64,000 nucleotides of DNA from an uncultured Spirochaetaceae bacterium (GTDB lineage: Bacteria; Spirochaetota; Spirochaetia; Sphaerochaetales; Sphaerochaetaceae): contig CALXLH010000012.1 of the NCBI GenBank assembly GCA_944389145.1, positions 1 through 64,000 of the forward strand, written 5' to 3'. Positions 7,663 to 16,041 of the stretch are shown here, piece after piece. The notes under the pieces are model-generated. The model ran no database searches and was not told the DNA's origin. It was given only the letters and a program-made list of their open reading frames with translations. Every line of letters begins with the position of its first letter. Position 1 is the stretch's first letter. The position numbers and the translations under genes were made by a program.

Positions 7663-8343
7663 ATGAGCTATAGAATCAGTTGCGGATACTCAGCGCTTAA
7701 GGAAGCGGCAGATGCGGATAAGCCTCGCGAGAGGCTTGAGCGGCTTGGGGCAGAGGCTTTGACCGACAAGGAACTGCTGATGCTGATACTAGGATCGGGA
7801 AACAGCAGGAAGCCTGTGGACGAAATCGCGGAAGAGCTGCTGGCAAAGCTCGATAAGGCACATGAGCCTGTCACTGCAGATATCATCGAGGTTCCAGGAA
7901 TCGGAAAGGCAAAGGCCTCGGCCATAGAAGCCTCGCTGGAACTGGGAAGGAGAAGATCATCAAGGAAGCCTCGCAGCATCGTCTCTCCTGAGGACGTCTA
8001 TCGGGAAGTAAGGCATTATGCCTCACGCAAGCAGGAGCATATGGTGGTAATCCTGCTCAACGGAGCCCATGAAACGACAGGCACGTTCGTAGCCACCATC
8101 GGGTTGCTGAACCGCACGATCATACACCCTCGGGAGGTTTATGCGGAGGCGGTGGCCAAGCGTGCAGCGGCAATCGCGATAGCGCATAACCATCCATCTG
8201 GGAATATAGAGCCTTCAGATGAGGATAAGGAAGTGACGAAAAGACTTTCGGAGGCTGGCCTGATACTGGGGATAAAGCTGCTTGACCATCTCATATTCAC
8301 GGAAGACAGATACTACTCATTCCTTGAGCACGGGCTTCTGTAA
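7663..8343 (+). CDS. radC: RadC/JAMM-domain DNA-repair-associated protein
   Basis: 226 residues. An N-terminal helix-hairpin-helix (about 74-92, VPGIGKAKASAIEASLELG) is followed by the MPN/JAMM domain with the metal motif HNHPSG at 175-180 and Ser185/Asp188 completing HxHPSG...SxxD. RadC proteins are widespread; a repair role is traditional but the biochemical activity is unsettled. The ATG at 7663 lacks a Shine-Dalgarno sequence. Upstream, TTGGCA and GTATAT lie 18 bp apart and end 5 nt before the ATG, so this mRNA may also lack a leader. Confidence 0.9.
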   Translation: MSYRISCGYSALKEAADADKPRERLERLGAEALTDKELLMLILGSGNSRKPVDEIAEELLAKLDKAHEPVTADIIEVPGIGKAKASAIEASLELGRRRSSRKPRSIVSPEDVYREVRHYASRKQEHMVVILLNGAHETTGTFVATIGLLNRTIIHPREVYAEAVAKRAAAIAIAHNHPSGNIEPSDEDKEVTKRLSEAGLILGIKLLDHLIFTEDRYYSFLEHGLL

Positions 8344-8541
8344 GCAATATCCAGCGGCATATGCCACCAGCTACGCAAGGCTGATTCCATTTCCAGTGAT
8401 CTGGAAGATGACGGCGGAACCGACATGACGTGCAGATATAGCGATGGCATGGAGAATGTGGAGGAAGCGGAAGCATGAACCCGCATCGCGAAAGTAGATA
8501 TTATTAATACATTATATTTTTATTCTTAGTTAGGATTATTA

Positions 8542-9921
8542 ATGACTATTGACACTACAATCATCAAAGAACGCTTCGGCATCAGTTACCTCAGGCCATA
8601 TCAAGAGCTGATAATAAGATACATCCTTGATGCTGAAAGAGGTGATGGAAACGGAAGGCTTCTTGCCGTCTTACCCACAGGAGGAGGCAAGAGCCTCTGC
8701 TTCATGTATCCCATCGCGCAGGTCAGGAAGCGAGCCATGCTGATCTACCCCCTGCTATCTCTGATGAACGATCAGGCCGGAAGGTTCAGGAAAGCCGGAC
8801 TCAGGCATGTGATCCTCCGGGGCGGCCTTGATAAGGCAGAGAGGGAAAGGAGGCTCAGGATGATCAGGGATGATGAATCCACCTCCGTGATAACGAACGT
8901 CGAAACGCTCCTTGCCATGCATGGGAGAGGAGAGCTTGCGATGTTCTCCGGCACTACCGAGCTAGCAGTCATCGATGAGGCCCATACCGCAGTGACATGG
9001 GGAGAGACATTCCGTGAGGCATACACGAGGCTGCCCGAGCTTCTTGCTGAGATACGGCCACGCATGACGCTTGCCTTCACCGCCACCGTGGATAAGGAGA
9101 TCCTGGAGGGCATCATCCGCTATATATTCTCAGGCGAACGGCCTTACGTCGTACAGGCAAGCGCGGACAGGGAAAACATCTTCTACCACAGCGTGCGTTC
9201 GCTTTCTAAGATGGAGGACATCAGGGCAATACTCTCTCCGCCCCGCTCCCGTCCCGCGATCATATTCTGCAGATCGCGTGGTCTCACGGAGAGGATAGCA
9301 TCGGTATTATCGGAATCCGGATTTGACGCGAAGCATTACCATGCCGGCCTTGATAAGGCGGAGAAGGAAGAGAAGGAGAGATGGTTCCTCTCTTCCAGGG
9401 ATGGGGTGCTTGCCTCCACGTCGGCCTATGGCATGGGCGTGGACAAGAAGGATATACGCACGGTGATCCATCATTCGCTGCCAGAGGATGCGCCATCATT
9501 CATGCAGGAATCAGGAAGAGGAGGACGGGACGGTCAGCGAATGGATTCATACATCCTCTACTACCCGTCAGAGCACTCAGGGATCGAAGAGGTCTTCAGA
9601 AGCGGACAATGCATACGGGACAGCTTGTTATCGCTGATGGGAGAGGAAAGGGATGAGAGGAGGTGCCTCTCCTGCTCCGCGTGCGTGCCAGACGGCTACA
9701 CCGCCGCGGGAGAGAGGGAGATCATGTGCTTCATCACCTACCATCCGCTCATACGCAGGGAGAGAGCCGCGGCATCGCTTACGGCAAGGCATCCGTTCTT
9801 CCGTTCCCGCAGGCTCCCGCACTGGCATGAAGCCGAAGCGAGGAAGGCAATAGGCATGCTCATATCGGAAAGGAGGATCAGGGAAGCATTCGGAAGGCTC
9901 ATAGCCGTGCGGCAGCGATGA
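8542..9921 (+). CDS. short RecQ-like DEAH DNA helicase
   Basis: 459-residue superfamily 2 helicase. Walker A LPTGGGKS is at residues 44-51, DEAH at 144-147, and motif VI QESGRGGRDGQ near 320. After the two RecA domains a complete RecQ zinc site is visible: C-x17-C-x2-C-x2-C around RCLSCSAC. The winged-helix (RQC) part is shortened and there is no HRDC domain, so it is about 150 residues shorter than E. coli RecQ. Such short forms are often annotated RecQ family helicase; the preferred DNA structure is unknown. TAGGAT ends 5 nt before the ATG and no Shine-Dalgarno is present. The 198 bp upstream hold nothing else convincing. Confidence 0.85.
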   Translation: MTIDTTIIKERFGISYLRPYQELIIRYILDAERGDGNGRLLAVLPTGGGKSLCFMYPIAQVRKRAMLIYPLLSLMNDQAGRFRKAGLRHVILRGGLDKAERERRLRMIRDDESTSVITNVETLLAMHGRGELAMFSGTTELAVIDEAHTAVTWGETFREAYTRLPELLAEIRPRMTLAFTATVDKEILEGIIRYIFSGERPYVVQASADRENIFYHSVRSLSKMEDIRAILSPPRSRPAIIFCRSRGLTERIASVLSESGFDAKHYHAGLDKAEKEEKERWFLSSRDGVLASTSAYGMGVDKKDIRTVIHHSLPEDAPSFMQESGRGGRDGQRMDSYILYYPSEHSGIEEVFRSGQCIRDSLLSLMGEERDERRCLSCSACVPDGYTAAGEREIMCFITYHPLIRRERAAASLTARHPFFRSRRLPHWHEAEARKAIGMLISERRIREAFGRLIAVRQR

Positions 9922-9976
9922 TAATATTGTAGCGATAGCGTCGCAATATGCTAGAATCGATGGAAAAGGAGCGATT

Positions 9977-11227
9977 ATGTTCGAAAGCCTGCACAAAGCA
10001 TACCCTAGCCTGTACGGTAAGGAATATGACGAGAATGAGATGGATAGGAGATTCAGCGATCTCGTAAGACGTCACGAAGAGCTGTTCGGCAAGACCGGGC
10101 CTGCTATATTCAGTGCAGCAGGGCGCACGGAGATAGCCGGAAATCATACTGACCATAACCTTGGGAAGGTAATCGGCGGAACGATAAACCTCGATACCAT
10201 CGGAGCCGTATCGAAGCGCGATGACATGACCGTGATCATAGACAGCGAAGGGTTCCCGGTAGTCCGCGTGGATATATCGGACCTTGAGATCAAGGATGAG
10301 GAAAAGAACAGGACAGAGGCTCTCGTAAGAGGCATAGCAAGGGCCTTCAAGGATCGAGGGCTCTCAATCGGAGGCTGGGAAGCAAATACATCGACGAAGG
10401 TGCTTGGAGGTTCCGGCCTCTCGTCATCAGCGGCGATAGAGGTGCTTACGGCAGAGATATTCAATAATCTCTTCAACGAGGATGTGCTTGAGCCGATAGA
10501 GCTGGCGAAGATAGGAAAGTTCGCCGAGAACGTCTACTTCGGAAAGCCCTCGGGGCTTCTTGACCAGGCATGCTGCGCCCAGGGAGGAGTCGTCGGCATC
10601 GACTTCAAGGATAGCGAGAATCCGATACTCACCCCGCTCGATGTGGATTTCTCGGAATACGGCTATACGATGATCATCACTGACACGAGGGGATCGCACG
10701 CAGATCTCACAGGTGAATATGCCGCGGTACCGCCGGAGATGAGGGAGGTCGCCGCATACTACGGCAAGGAGAACCTCAGGGAGGTAGAGTTCTCAGACTT
10801 CCTCCGCGATATGGCTGCCATAAGGGAGAAGCTGGGCAACGACAGGGCCCTTCTGAGGGCATATCATTTCTTTACTGAGAACAAGCGTGTCGACCTGATG
10901 CTGCAGGAGCTGCAGGATGGGGACATAGACACGTTCCTCTACCTCGTTGAGGAATCTGGAAACAGCTCGTTCCGCTTCCTGCAGAATGTCTATCCCTCAT
11001 CATCCCCGCGCGATCAGGGGCTTTCTCTGGCAATAGCGCTTTCCGAGGAAATACTCCGAGGCGACGGAGCATGCCGCGTGCATGGAGGAGGATTCGCGGG
11101 AACGATACAGGCATATGTGCCGGAACATCTCATAGAGAGATACATAGGCGGCATGGAAGGCCTCTTCGGCAAGGGCTGCTGCACCCGCATAGCCATACGG
11201 AGGATGCCAGTGGCAAGGATCATCTGA
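9977..11227 (+). CDS. galK: galactokinase
   Basis: 416-residue GHMP kinase that phosphorylates galactose at C1, the first Leloir step. The galactokinase signature GRTEIAGNHTDHN is at residues 49-61, the ATP-binding GGSGLSSSAA at about 133-142, and the third GHMP motif HGGGFAGTIQAYVP near the C-terminus. An AAAAGGAG site precedes the ATG; a TAGAAT box (9952-9957) would give a short leader. No galT or galE is adjacent. Slightly longer than E. coli GalK (382) through an N-terminal extension. Confidence 0.93.
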   Translation: MFESLHKAYPSLYGKEYDENEMDRRFSDLVRRHEELFGKTGPAIFSAAGRTEIAGNHTDHNLGKVIGGTINLDTIGAVSKRDDMTVIIDSEGFPVVRVDISDLEIKDEEKNRTEALVRGIARAFKDRGLSIGGWEANTSTKVLGGSGLSSSAAIEVLTAEIFNNLFNEDVLEPIELAKIGKFAENVYFGKPSGLLDQACCAQGGVVGIDFKDSENPILTPLDVDFSEYGYTMIITDTRGSHADLTGEYAAVPPEMREVAAYYGKENLREVEFSDFLRDMAAIREKLGNDRALLRAYHFFTENKRVDLMLQELQDGDIDTFLYLVEESGNSSFRFLQNVYPSSSPRDQGLSLAIALSEEILRGDGACRVHGGGFAGTIQAYVPEHLIERYIGGMEGLFGKGCCTRIAIRRMPVARII

Positions 11228-11256
11228 CCATCTTCCCATTTCCTTGATTCCTAGGA

Positions 11257-11262
11257 TACACT
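11257..11262 (+). promoter_or_regulatory. -10 box of the MATE gene, probably leaderless
   Basis: TACACT ends 6 nt before the GTG start at 11269. TTCCCA lies 18 bp upstream. No Shine-Dalgarno sequence is present. Confidence 0.35.
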
Positions 11263-11268
11263 CGCGCT

Positions 11269-12624
11269 GTGAGTGCTACGGGAATCAAGGCAAATGGAAT
11301 CACGGAAGGCGTGATCTGGAAGCAGCTGCTATCATTCTTCTTCCCTATCCTGCTGGGAACATTCTTCCAGCAGCTTTATAACACCGTTGACGCCATCGTC
11401 GTAGGCCAGTATCTCGGCAAGGCGGCCCTAGCGGCAGTCGGCGGCGGTACCGGTACTGCCATAAACCTGCTCATAGGATTCTTTACCGGCCTCTCTTCCG
11501 GCGCCACCGTCGTCATATCGCAGCACTATGGGGCAAAGGACGAGGAGAAGGTCTCAGCGGCAATCCATACCGCATTCGCGCTTTCCATAGCCGGCGGCCT
11601 GATCATAATGGTACTCGGCATAGCCTTCTCCGAACCGCTCCTGAGGGCGATAGGCACGCCTGAGGATATACTCCCGATGGCCACTACGTACATGCATATA
11701 TACTTCGCGGGGGCCATCGCGATCGTGATGTACAACATGGGGGCAGGCATCTTCCGTGCCTTCGGTGACAGCAGGAGGCCATTCTACTTCCTTATCGTGG
11801 GATGCCTTGTGAATATCGTCCTTGACGTCCTCCTAGTCGGATTCACGCCGCTTGGGGTTGCCGGAGCGGCGATAGCCACGGTAATCTCGCAGGTCGTTTC
11901 GATACTCCTCGTGATAATCACGCTCAAGCGCAGGAGTGACTGCACCAGGCTCTCGTTCCGCCTGATACGCTTCGATCGCATGATACTGCGCAATATGCTG
12001 ATGATCGGGCTTCCCGCAGGCATACAGTCCATCCTCTACACGATATCGAACCTGATCATACAGGCTGCGATAAACGGCTACGGCACCGACACGGCGGCCG
12101 CATGGGCAGCCTACTCAAAGGTCGATCAGATCTTCTGGATGTTCATCAACGCATTCAGCATCGCGCTTACGACATTCGTCGGGCAGAACTATGGTGCGGG
12201 CAGGACAGACAGGGCAAGGAAGGGAGTCAGGACATGTACCATGCTCTCAGCGGCAGGCACTCTCATCATCGAGGCGGCCTTCCTTACCATAGGCACAGAG
12301 ATACTCCGCCTCTTTACGGCGGACCCAGAGGTGCTTGGCATAGGACACGACATAATCGTCTGCATCGTTCCATGGTATATCTCATATATAGCGATAGAGC
12401 TGCTTTCCGGAGCGACCCGCGGAGTCGGCAAGTCCCTTGTCCCGACGGTCATAAGCCTCGTAGGCATCTGCATGCTCCGGATCATCTGGATATATATCGT
12501 GCCGCTCATCACGCCACGGCTTGAGGGAGTGCTGTTCTCATACCCCCTGACATGGGTCGTGACCTCTCTCATGTTCATCATCTACTACCTGAAAGGCCAT
12601 ATTTATGACAGAAGATACAGGTAA
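11269..12624 (+). CDS. MATE-family multidrug/metabolite exporter
   Basis: 451-residue membrane protein with twelve predicted helices arranged as two six-helix halves, typical MATE length. The N-terminal KQLLSFFFPILLGTFFQQLYNTVDAIVVGQYLG motif region and the mirrored second half (MLMIGLPAGIQSILYTISNLIIQ) are clear. Members export cationic drugs or metabolites by Na+ or H+ antiport. The start is GTG at 11269; the next ATG would delete the first helix. No ribosome-binding site is seen. Single-gene unit; substrate unknown. Confidence 0.88.
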   Translation: MSATGIKANGITEGVIWKQLLSFFFPILLGTFFQQLYNTVDAIVVGQYLGKAALAAVGGGTGTAINLLIGFFTGLSSGATVVISQHYGAKDEEKVSAAIHTAFALSIAGGLIIMVLGIAFSEPLLRAIGTPEDILPMATTYMHIYFAGAIAIVMYNMGAGIFRAFGDSRRPFYFLIVGCLVNIVLDVLLVGFTPLGVAGAAIATVISQVVSILLVIITLKRRSDCTRLSFRLIRFDRMILRNMLMIGLPAGIQSILYTISNLIIQAAINGYGTDTAAAWAAYSKVDQIFWMFINAFSIALTTFVGQNYGAGRTDRARKGVRTCTMLSAAGTLIIEAAFLTIGTEILRLFTADPEVLGIGHDIIVCIVPWYISYIAIELLSGATRGVGKSLVPTVISLVGICMLRIIWIYIVPLITPRLEGVLFSYPLTWVVTSLMFIIYYLKGHIYDRRYR

Positions 12625-12638
12625 TCGACGCATTTCTT

Positions 12639-12668
12639 TTGACACGCTATCTTTCTCCATGATATAAC
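12639..12668 (+). promoter_or_regulatory. sigma-70 promoter and structured leader of the infC operon
   Basis: TTGACA (12639-12644), 18-bp spacer, TATAAC (12663-12668). The leader of about 58 nt before the infC ATG can form GGCTTC/GAAGCC around 12679-12701 and TCAGC/GCTGA next to the AAGGAGA site, so translation could be modulated. Confidence 0.65.
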
Positions 12669-12732
12669 CCGATATCGTGGCTTCGGCAAAAAGCTGAAGC
12701 CAAGCGTCAGCTTGCTGAGAGTAAGGAGACAA

Positions 12733-13260
12733 ATGGCAACAAAAGACCTAAGAATCAATCGACAGATATGGGCACGGGAGGTGCTTGTAATCGATGAGAA
12801 CGGCGTCCAGAAGGGCGTGATGAGCGTACCTGAGGCATGTCGCCTGGCAGATGAGGCGGGTATGGACCTGGTAGAGGTCTCTCCCAATGCGAATCCCCCT
12901 GTCTGCAAGATCCTTAACTACGGCAAGTACCGCTATGAGCTGGAGAAGAAGTCTAGGGAGGCAAAGAAGAACCAGACTGTCGTCAAGATCAAGGAGATCA
13001 GGATGCAGCCTAAGATCGAGAAGCATGACCTAGAGACGAAGAGCAAGGCCATAGCCGAGTTCCTTTCGGAAGGAAACAAGGTTAAGGTCTCCATACGCTT
13101 CCGCGGCCGCGAGCTCGCTCATCCTGAGCTTGGAAAGGTCGTGCTGGATAAGATACTCGACGCCCTTACGGAACTGGGAGTATCATACAATCTGGATAAG
13201 GGAGCGCTGATGGAGGGGAAGATGATGAGCATGACAGTCTCCCCGCAGAAGAAGCAATAA
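12733..13260 (+). CDS. infC: translation initiation factor IF-3
   Basis: 175 residues. Both domains are recognisable: N-domain with DLRINRQI...VLVIDENGVQKGVMSVPEACRLADEAGMDLVEVSPNANPPVCKI, linker rich in Lys, and C-domain with KEIRMQPKIEKHDLETKSKAIAEFLSEGNKVKVSIRFRGRE. It binds the 30S subunit and checks initiator tRNA and start codon. The start at 12733 is ATG preceded by AAGGAGACAA, unlike the rare AUU start that E. coli infC uses for autoregulation. First gene of infC-rpmI-rplT. Confidence 0.95.
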   Translation: MATKDLRINRQIWAREVLVIDENGVQKGVMSVPEACRLADEAGMDLVEVSPNANPPVCKILNYGKYRYELEKKSREAKKNQTVVKIKEIRMQPKIEKHDLETKSKAIAEFLSEGNKVKVSIRFRGRELAHPELGKVVLDKILDALTELGVSYNLDKGALMEGKMMSMTVSPQKKQ

Positions 13261-13334
13261 GCTCCGTACGGAGATTTTGATAACGCAGCTTCAGGGGTTC
13301 TTGTTCCCTGCGGCGCATAAGGAAGGTAAGAAGA
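13261..13334 (+). promoter_or_regulatory. infC-rpmI intergenic leader, possible L20 autoregulation site
   Basis: This 74-bp spacer contains the 12-nt palindrome CTCCGTACGGAG (13262-13273) and CAGGG/CCCTG around a 9-nt loop further on. In several bacteria ribosomal protein L20 represses rpmI-rplT by binding RNA structures at this place. The assignment here rests on position and hairpins only. Confidence 0.35.
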
Positions 13335-13535
13335 ATGCCTAAGATGAAAACAAGAAAGGCAGCGGCCAAGCGCTACAAGGTCACTGGCACTGGCAAGGTG
13401 GCAACAAAGAAGCAGGGGCTTCGCCACATCCTCACCAAGAAGAGTCCTAAGAGGAAGAGAAACCTTCGCAAGCAGGGAATCCTCGCAGACGTCGAGCAGA
13501 AGAGAGCAAAGTCAATGCTCCCATACGCAAGGTAA
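13335..13535 (+). CDS. rpmI: 50S ribosomal protein L35
   Basis: 66 residues, strongly basic, with the family start [21 protein letters not shown] and the [12 protein letters not shown] segment. It sits in the conserved infC-rpmI-rplT order, 12 bp before rplT, with GGAAGGTAAGAAG before the ATG. Confidence 0.95.
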   Translation: MPKMKTRKAAAKRYKVTGTGKVATKKQGLRHILTKKSPKRKRNLRKQGILADVEQKRAKSMLPYAR

Positions 13536-13547
13536 GGAGGTAGGACA

Positions 13548-13904
13548 ATGCCAAGAGCAGTAGACGGAACGAAGCGCAAGGACAGAAGGAAGAAGATTCT
13601 CGAGCAGGCCAAGGGATACTACGGAAGAAGGTCTACCAATAATCGTATCGCTAAGGATGCGGTGGCGAAGGCCGGACAGTATGCATACCGCGGCAGGAAG
13701 GAAAGGAAGAGGGATTTCAGGAAGCTCTGGATCGCTAGGATCAGCGCAGCAGTGCAGGCTGAGGGACTTAACTACTCACAGTTCATGCATGGCCTGAAGC
13801 TGGCTAACATCGAGCTCAACAGAAAGGCACTTTCAAACATGGCTATCGAGGACAAGGCGACTTTCTCCGCTCTTGTCAGCCAGGTCAAGAAGGTTCTCGC
13901 CTAA
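13548..13904 (+). CDS. rplT: 50S ribosomal protein L20
   Basis: 118 residues, the normal length. Begins MPRAVDGTKRKDRRKKILEQAKGYYGRRS, followed by the long basic N-terminal helix and the globular domain (DFRKLWIARISAAVQAEGLNYSQFMHGL). It binds 23S rRNA early in 50S assembly and often represses its own operon. GGAGGT precedes the ATG. Confidence 0.96.
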   Translation: MPRAVDGTKRKDRRKKILEQAKGYYGRRSTNNRIAKDAVAKAGQYAYRGRKERKRDFRKLWIARISAAVQAEGLNYSQFMHGLKLANIELNRKALSNMAIEDKATFSALVSQVKKVLA

Positions 13905-13921
13905 GAACCTGAGGAGGTAAA

Positions 13922-14257
13922 ATGACCACGATCGAAAGCAGCAAGCTACTCTTGATGAGGGTCCAGAAGGCAGTTGGCCTTATCAATCGCCTTCGCGATG
14001 AGAACAAGGAACTGCAGGCGAGGTTCGAGCTTGTCGAGAACCATAACGTAGAGCTGCAGGAACTCCTGGACAAGGTCAGCACTGACCAGGCGGCTATCGA
14101 CGAGGCCATTACCTCGGCTCTTAGCGAGCTTGATTCCTCTCTCGGAGATTTCGAAGACTTCGGAACGCTCGATGCGGAAGAACTCTCAGCTGCAGAGGAC
14201 TTCTCAGCAATGGGAGACGACGAGAACTTCGAGACGCTCGATGTCGAGGATATCTGA
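13922..14257 (+). CDS. small acidic coiled-coil protein downstream of rplT
   Basis: 111-residue protein of unknown function. About residues 10-60 form a heptad-rich helix (LLLMRVQKAVGLINRLRDENKEL, then ELVENHNVELQELLDKV), followed by a very acidic tail rich in Asp, Glu and Phe with the repeated phrase F-x-TLD-x-E-x (residues about 78-84 and 102-108). The coiled coil resembles small division proteins such as ZapB, but no homology can be claimed. It has an excellent GAGGAGGTAAA site 18 bp after rplT and ends at the operon terminator, so it is co-expressed with ribosomal proteins. Confidence 0.8.
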   Translation: MTTIESSKLLLMRVQKAVGLINRLRDENKELQARFELVENHNVELQELLDKVSTDQAAIDEAITSALSELDSSLGDFEDFGTLDAEELSAAEDFSAMGDDENFETLDVEDI

Positions 14258-14277
14258 GACTTCAGCCAAAGGACGCG

Positions 14278-14302
14278 AAGGAGGCCATGTGCCTCCTTTT
14301 TT
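14278..14302 (+). terminator. Rho-independent terminator of the infC-rplT operon
   Basis: 8-bp stem AAGGAGGC/GCCTCCTT with loop CATGT, continued by a T run to 14302. Confidence 0.9.
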
Positions 14303-14319
14303 CATCTCCCCAACTGTGC

Positions 14320-14325
14320 TAGATT
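14320..14325 (+). promoter_or_regulatory. -10 box of the AI-2E family gene, probably leaderless
   Basis: TAGATT preceded by TGTGC (extended -10 character) ends 6 nt before the ATG at 14332. TTTTTC lies 16 bp upstream, within the preceding terminator T run. No Shine-Dalgarno sequence. Confidence 0.4.
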
Positions 14326-14331
14326 CTCTGT

Positions 14332-15495
14332 ATGGACAGAAAGCAGTTCCTCTCCAAGCTCGCGTTAGGCACGTCATTCCTGGTGATACTGGCCATCCTC
14401 ATGAGGGCGGAGACGACTATTCCCTGGATATGGTCGAAGGTGATGACGGTGGTCGCCCCCATCGCGGGAGGCATAGTCATAGCCTTCCTGCTTTCCATCC
14501 CATCAAAGGCAATCGACCGTGTCATATCATCAAGGCTGCCAAGGAGGATCGCGGGTATATCAAAGGGGATCTCGATCCTCATCTCCATCATCCTGATCCT
14601 TGTATTCCTCGTCCTGATCTTCTCTCTTGTCATTCCGGAGTTCATGCATGCCTGCACGATACTCGTCGAATCGCTCAGGGACTTTGCCTCCGATGAGGAG
14701 TTCTGGTCGCAGATCGACCTCTCGGCCCTTCCCTTCGTTTCCGATGCGTTCGGTGACATAGACGAGAGCATAACGACGCTCGCAGAGCTGCTTGAGTCGA
14801 AGATAAGGGTATTCTCAGAACCGATACTCTCATTCACGATACAGAGCATGCTGTCCATAATCAGCTGGATCGTATCGTTCTTCATCATGATCGTATTCTC
14901 GTGCTACTTCATCATGAACAGCGACATGCTAAAGCGGCATATCCACAAGGTAATGTCACTTATCATGAAGCCGGAAAGGATAAAGTCCCTGACTCATGTG
15001 ATAGGCGTCGCATCGACCGCATTCTCACGCTTCATAACCGCCCAGCTCACTGAAGCGCTTATCATAGGCGTGCTGTGCTTTGCCGGCATGGTGGTGCTGC
15101 GCCTTCCCAACGGAGCCGCGATAAGCGCATTCACAGGGCTCATGGCACTCATTCCGATCTATGGCGCTATAATAGGCGCCGCTGTCGGAGCCTTCATAAT
15201 TGCGATGTCCAGCCCGTGGCAGGGGCTTTTCTTCCTTATCTTCATATTCGTGCTTCAGCAGCTTGAAGGAGACTTCATCTACCCACGCGTCGTAGGCTCA
15301 TCGACAGGCATACCTTCCGTCTATGTATTCACGGCAGTTACCATCGGAGGTGCGCTGTTCGGCCTGGCAGGCATGCTGTTCGCCGTTCCCGTATTCTCAA
15401 CAGCATATACGCTCCTACGCGAAAGGCTGTCAGAAGATAAAGCCACCGCCGGCACCGATCACGACACGGAACCCGAAGGACGGCTGGAAGAGTGA
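14332..15495 (+). CDS. AI-2E family (UPF0118/PerM) membrane protein
   Basis: 387-residue inner-membrane protein with about eight helices in the characteristic layout: two pairs near the N-terminus, a cytoplasmic amphipathic stretch, then a C-terminal block with GALMALIPIYGAIIGA-like segments and QQLEGDFIYPRVVGSSTGIPS, the family hallmark (QxxEgxvlxPrvmG). Members export autoinducer 2 or act as Na+/H+ antiporters, so the substrate is open. The 3' end overlaps the convergent beta-barrel gene by 66 bp, putting the last 21 residues (hydrophilic tail) in the overlap. Confidence 0.88.
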   Translation: MDRKQFLSKLALGTSFLVILAILMRAETTIPWIWSKVMTVVAPIAGGIVIAFLLSIPSKAIDRVISSRLPRRIAGISKGISILISIILILVFLVLIFSLVIPEFMHACTILVESLRDFASDEEFWSQIDLSALPFVSDAFGDIDESITTLAELLESKIRVFSEPILSFTIQSMLSIISWIVSFFIMIVFSCYFIMNSDMLKRHIHKVMSLIMKPERIKSLTHVIGVASTAFSRFITAQLTEALIIGVLCFAGMVVLRLPNGAAISAFTGLMALIPIYGAIIGAAVGAFIIAMSSPWQGLFFLIFIFVLQQLEGDFIYPRVVGSSTGIPSVYVFTAVTIGGALFGLAGMLFAVPVFSTAYTLLRERLSEDKATAGTDHDTEPEGRLEE

Positions 15496-16041
15496 GCCTG
15501 AGAAGCCGGCATAGAGACGGAAGAAGCTGTTTTTCCTGATTGCTATCACACCGGCATCGGCGATAAGGCTCCATTCGCCGAAGCGCCTGTATTCGACAGG
15601 GGTCGGATCATTGGGCCTGTTCGTCGTGGATATCCTATAGAAGCCATACTCCATGCCACAATCGATGAAGAAGCCGAAGCGTGGGCCGACCAGCTGATAG
15701 TAAGAGAGGCCGAAGGTGGTGTCGAGACGGAAGTCCGATTCATATGATGTAAGCACCTCGGTATTGCCGGCAGATGTCACGCCTACCGGAAACATGATAT
15801 CGAGCGTCATGAATGGACCTATCCTGAGGACATCGGACGGAAAGAAGATCAGATCGAATCCAAACCCACCACTATTGATGCTCTCGATATTGCCTCCGTA
15901 TGTCACGAAGTTCTCCTTTATTTCATCAGAAGGAACATTGAGGTCATAGACGAGATCCGCACCGATCCAGATCTCGCTCCTGGCGCTGATCGGAAGCAGC
16001 AGGATCACCAGCATCGATGACAAGACGATCTTCCTAACCAC
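15430..16041 (-). CDS. predicted outer-membrane beta-barrel protein (cassette member 4)
   Basis: 203 residues with a signal peptide (about 1-22) and alternating amphipathic strands ending in GFRVVIGAGGGFIF, a terminal Phe suited to BAM recognition. No named family recognised. It begins 8 bp inside the upstream 209-residue gene, so the two are translationally coupled. It is the last gene of the five-gene operon that starts at 19821. Its final 66 bp lie antisense to the 3' end of the AI-2E family gene, and no terminator is visible between them. Confidence 0.7.
   Translation of the reverse strand: MVRKIVLSSMLVILLLPISARSEIWIGADLVYDLNVPSDEIKENFVTYGGNIESINSGGFGFDLIFFPSDVLRIGPFMTLDIMFPVGVTSAGNTEVLTSYESDFRLDTTFGLSYYQLVGPRFGFFIDCGMEYGFYRISTTNRPNDPTPVEYRRFGEWSLIADAGVIAIRKNSFFRLYAGFSGSLFQPSFGFRVVIGAGGGFIF

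Noticed and set aside
14130..14696. 188-codon plus-strand frame across the rplT operon end
   Set aside because: It runs through the strong terminator and out-of-frame through two better supported genes.
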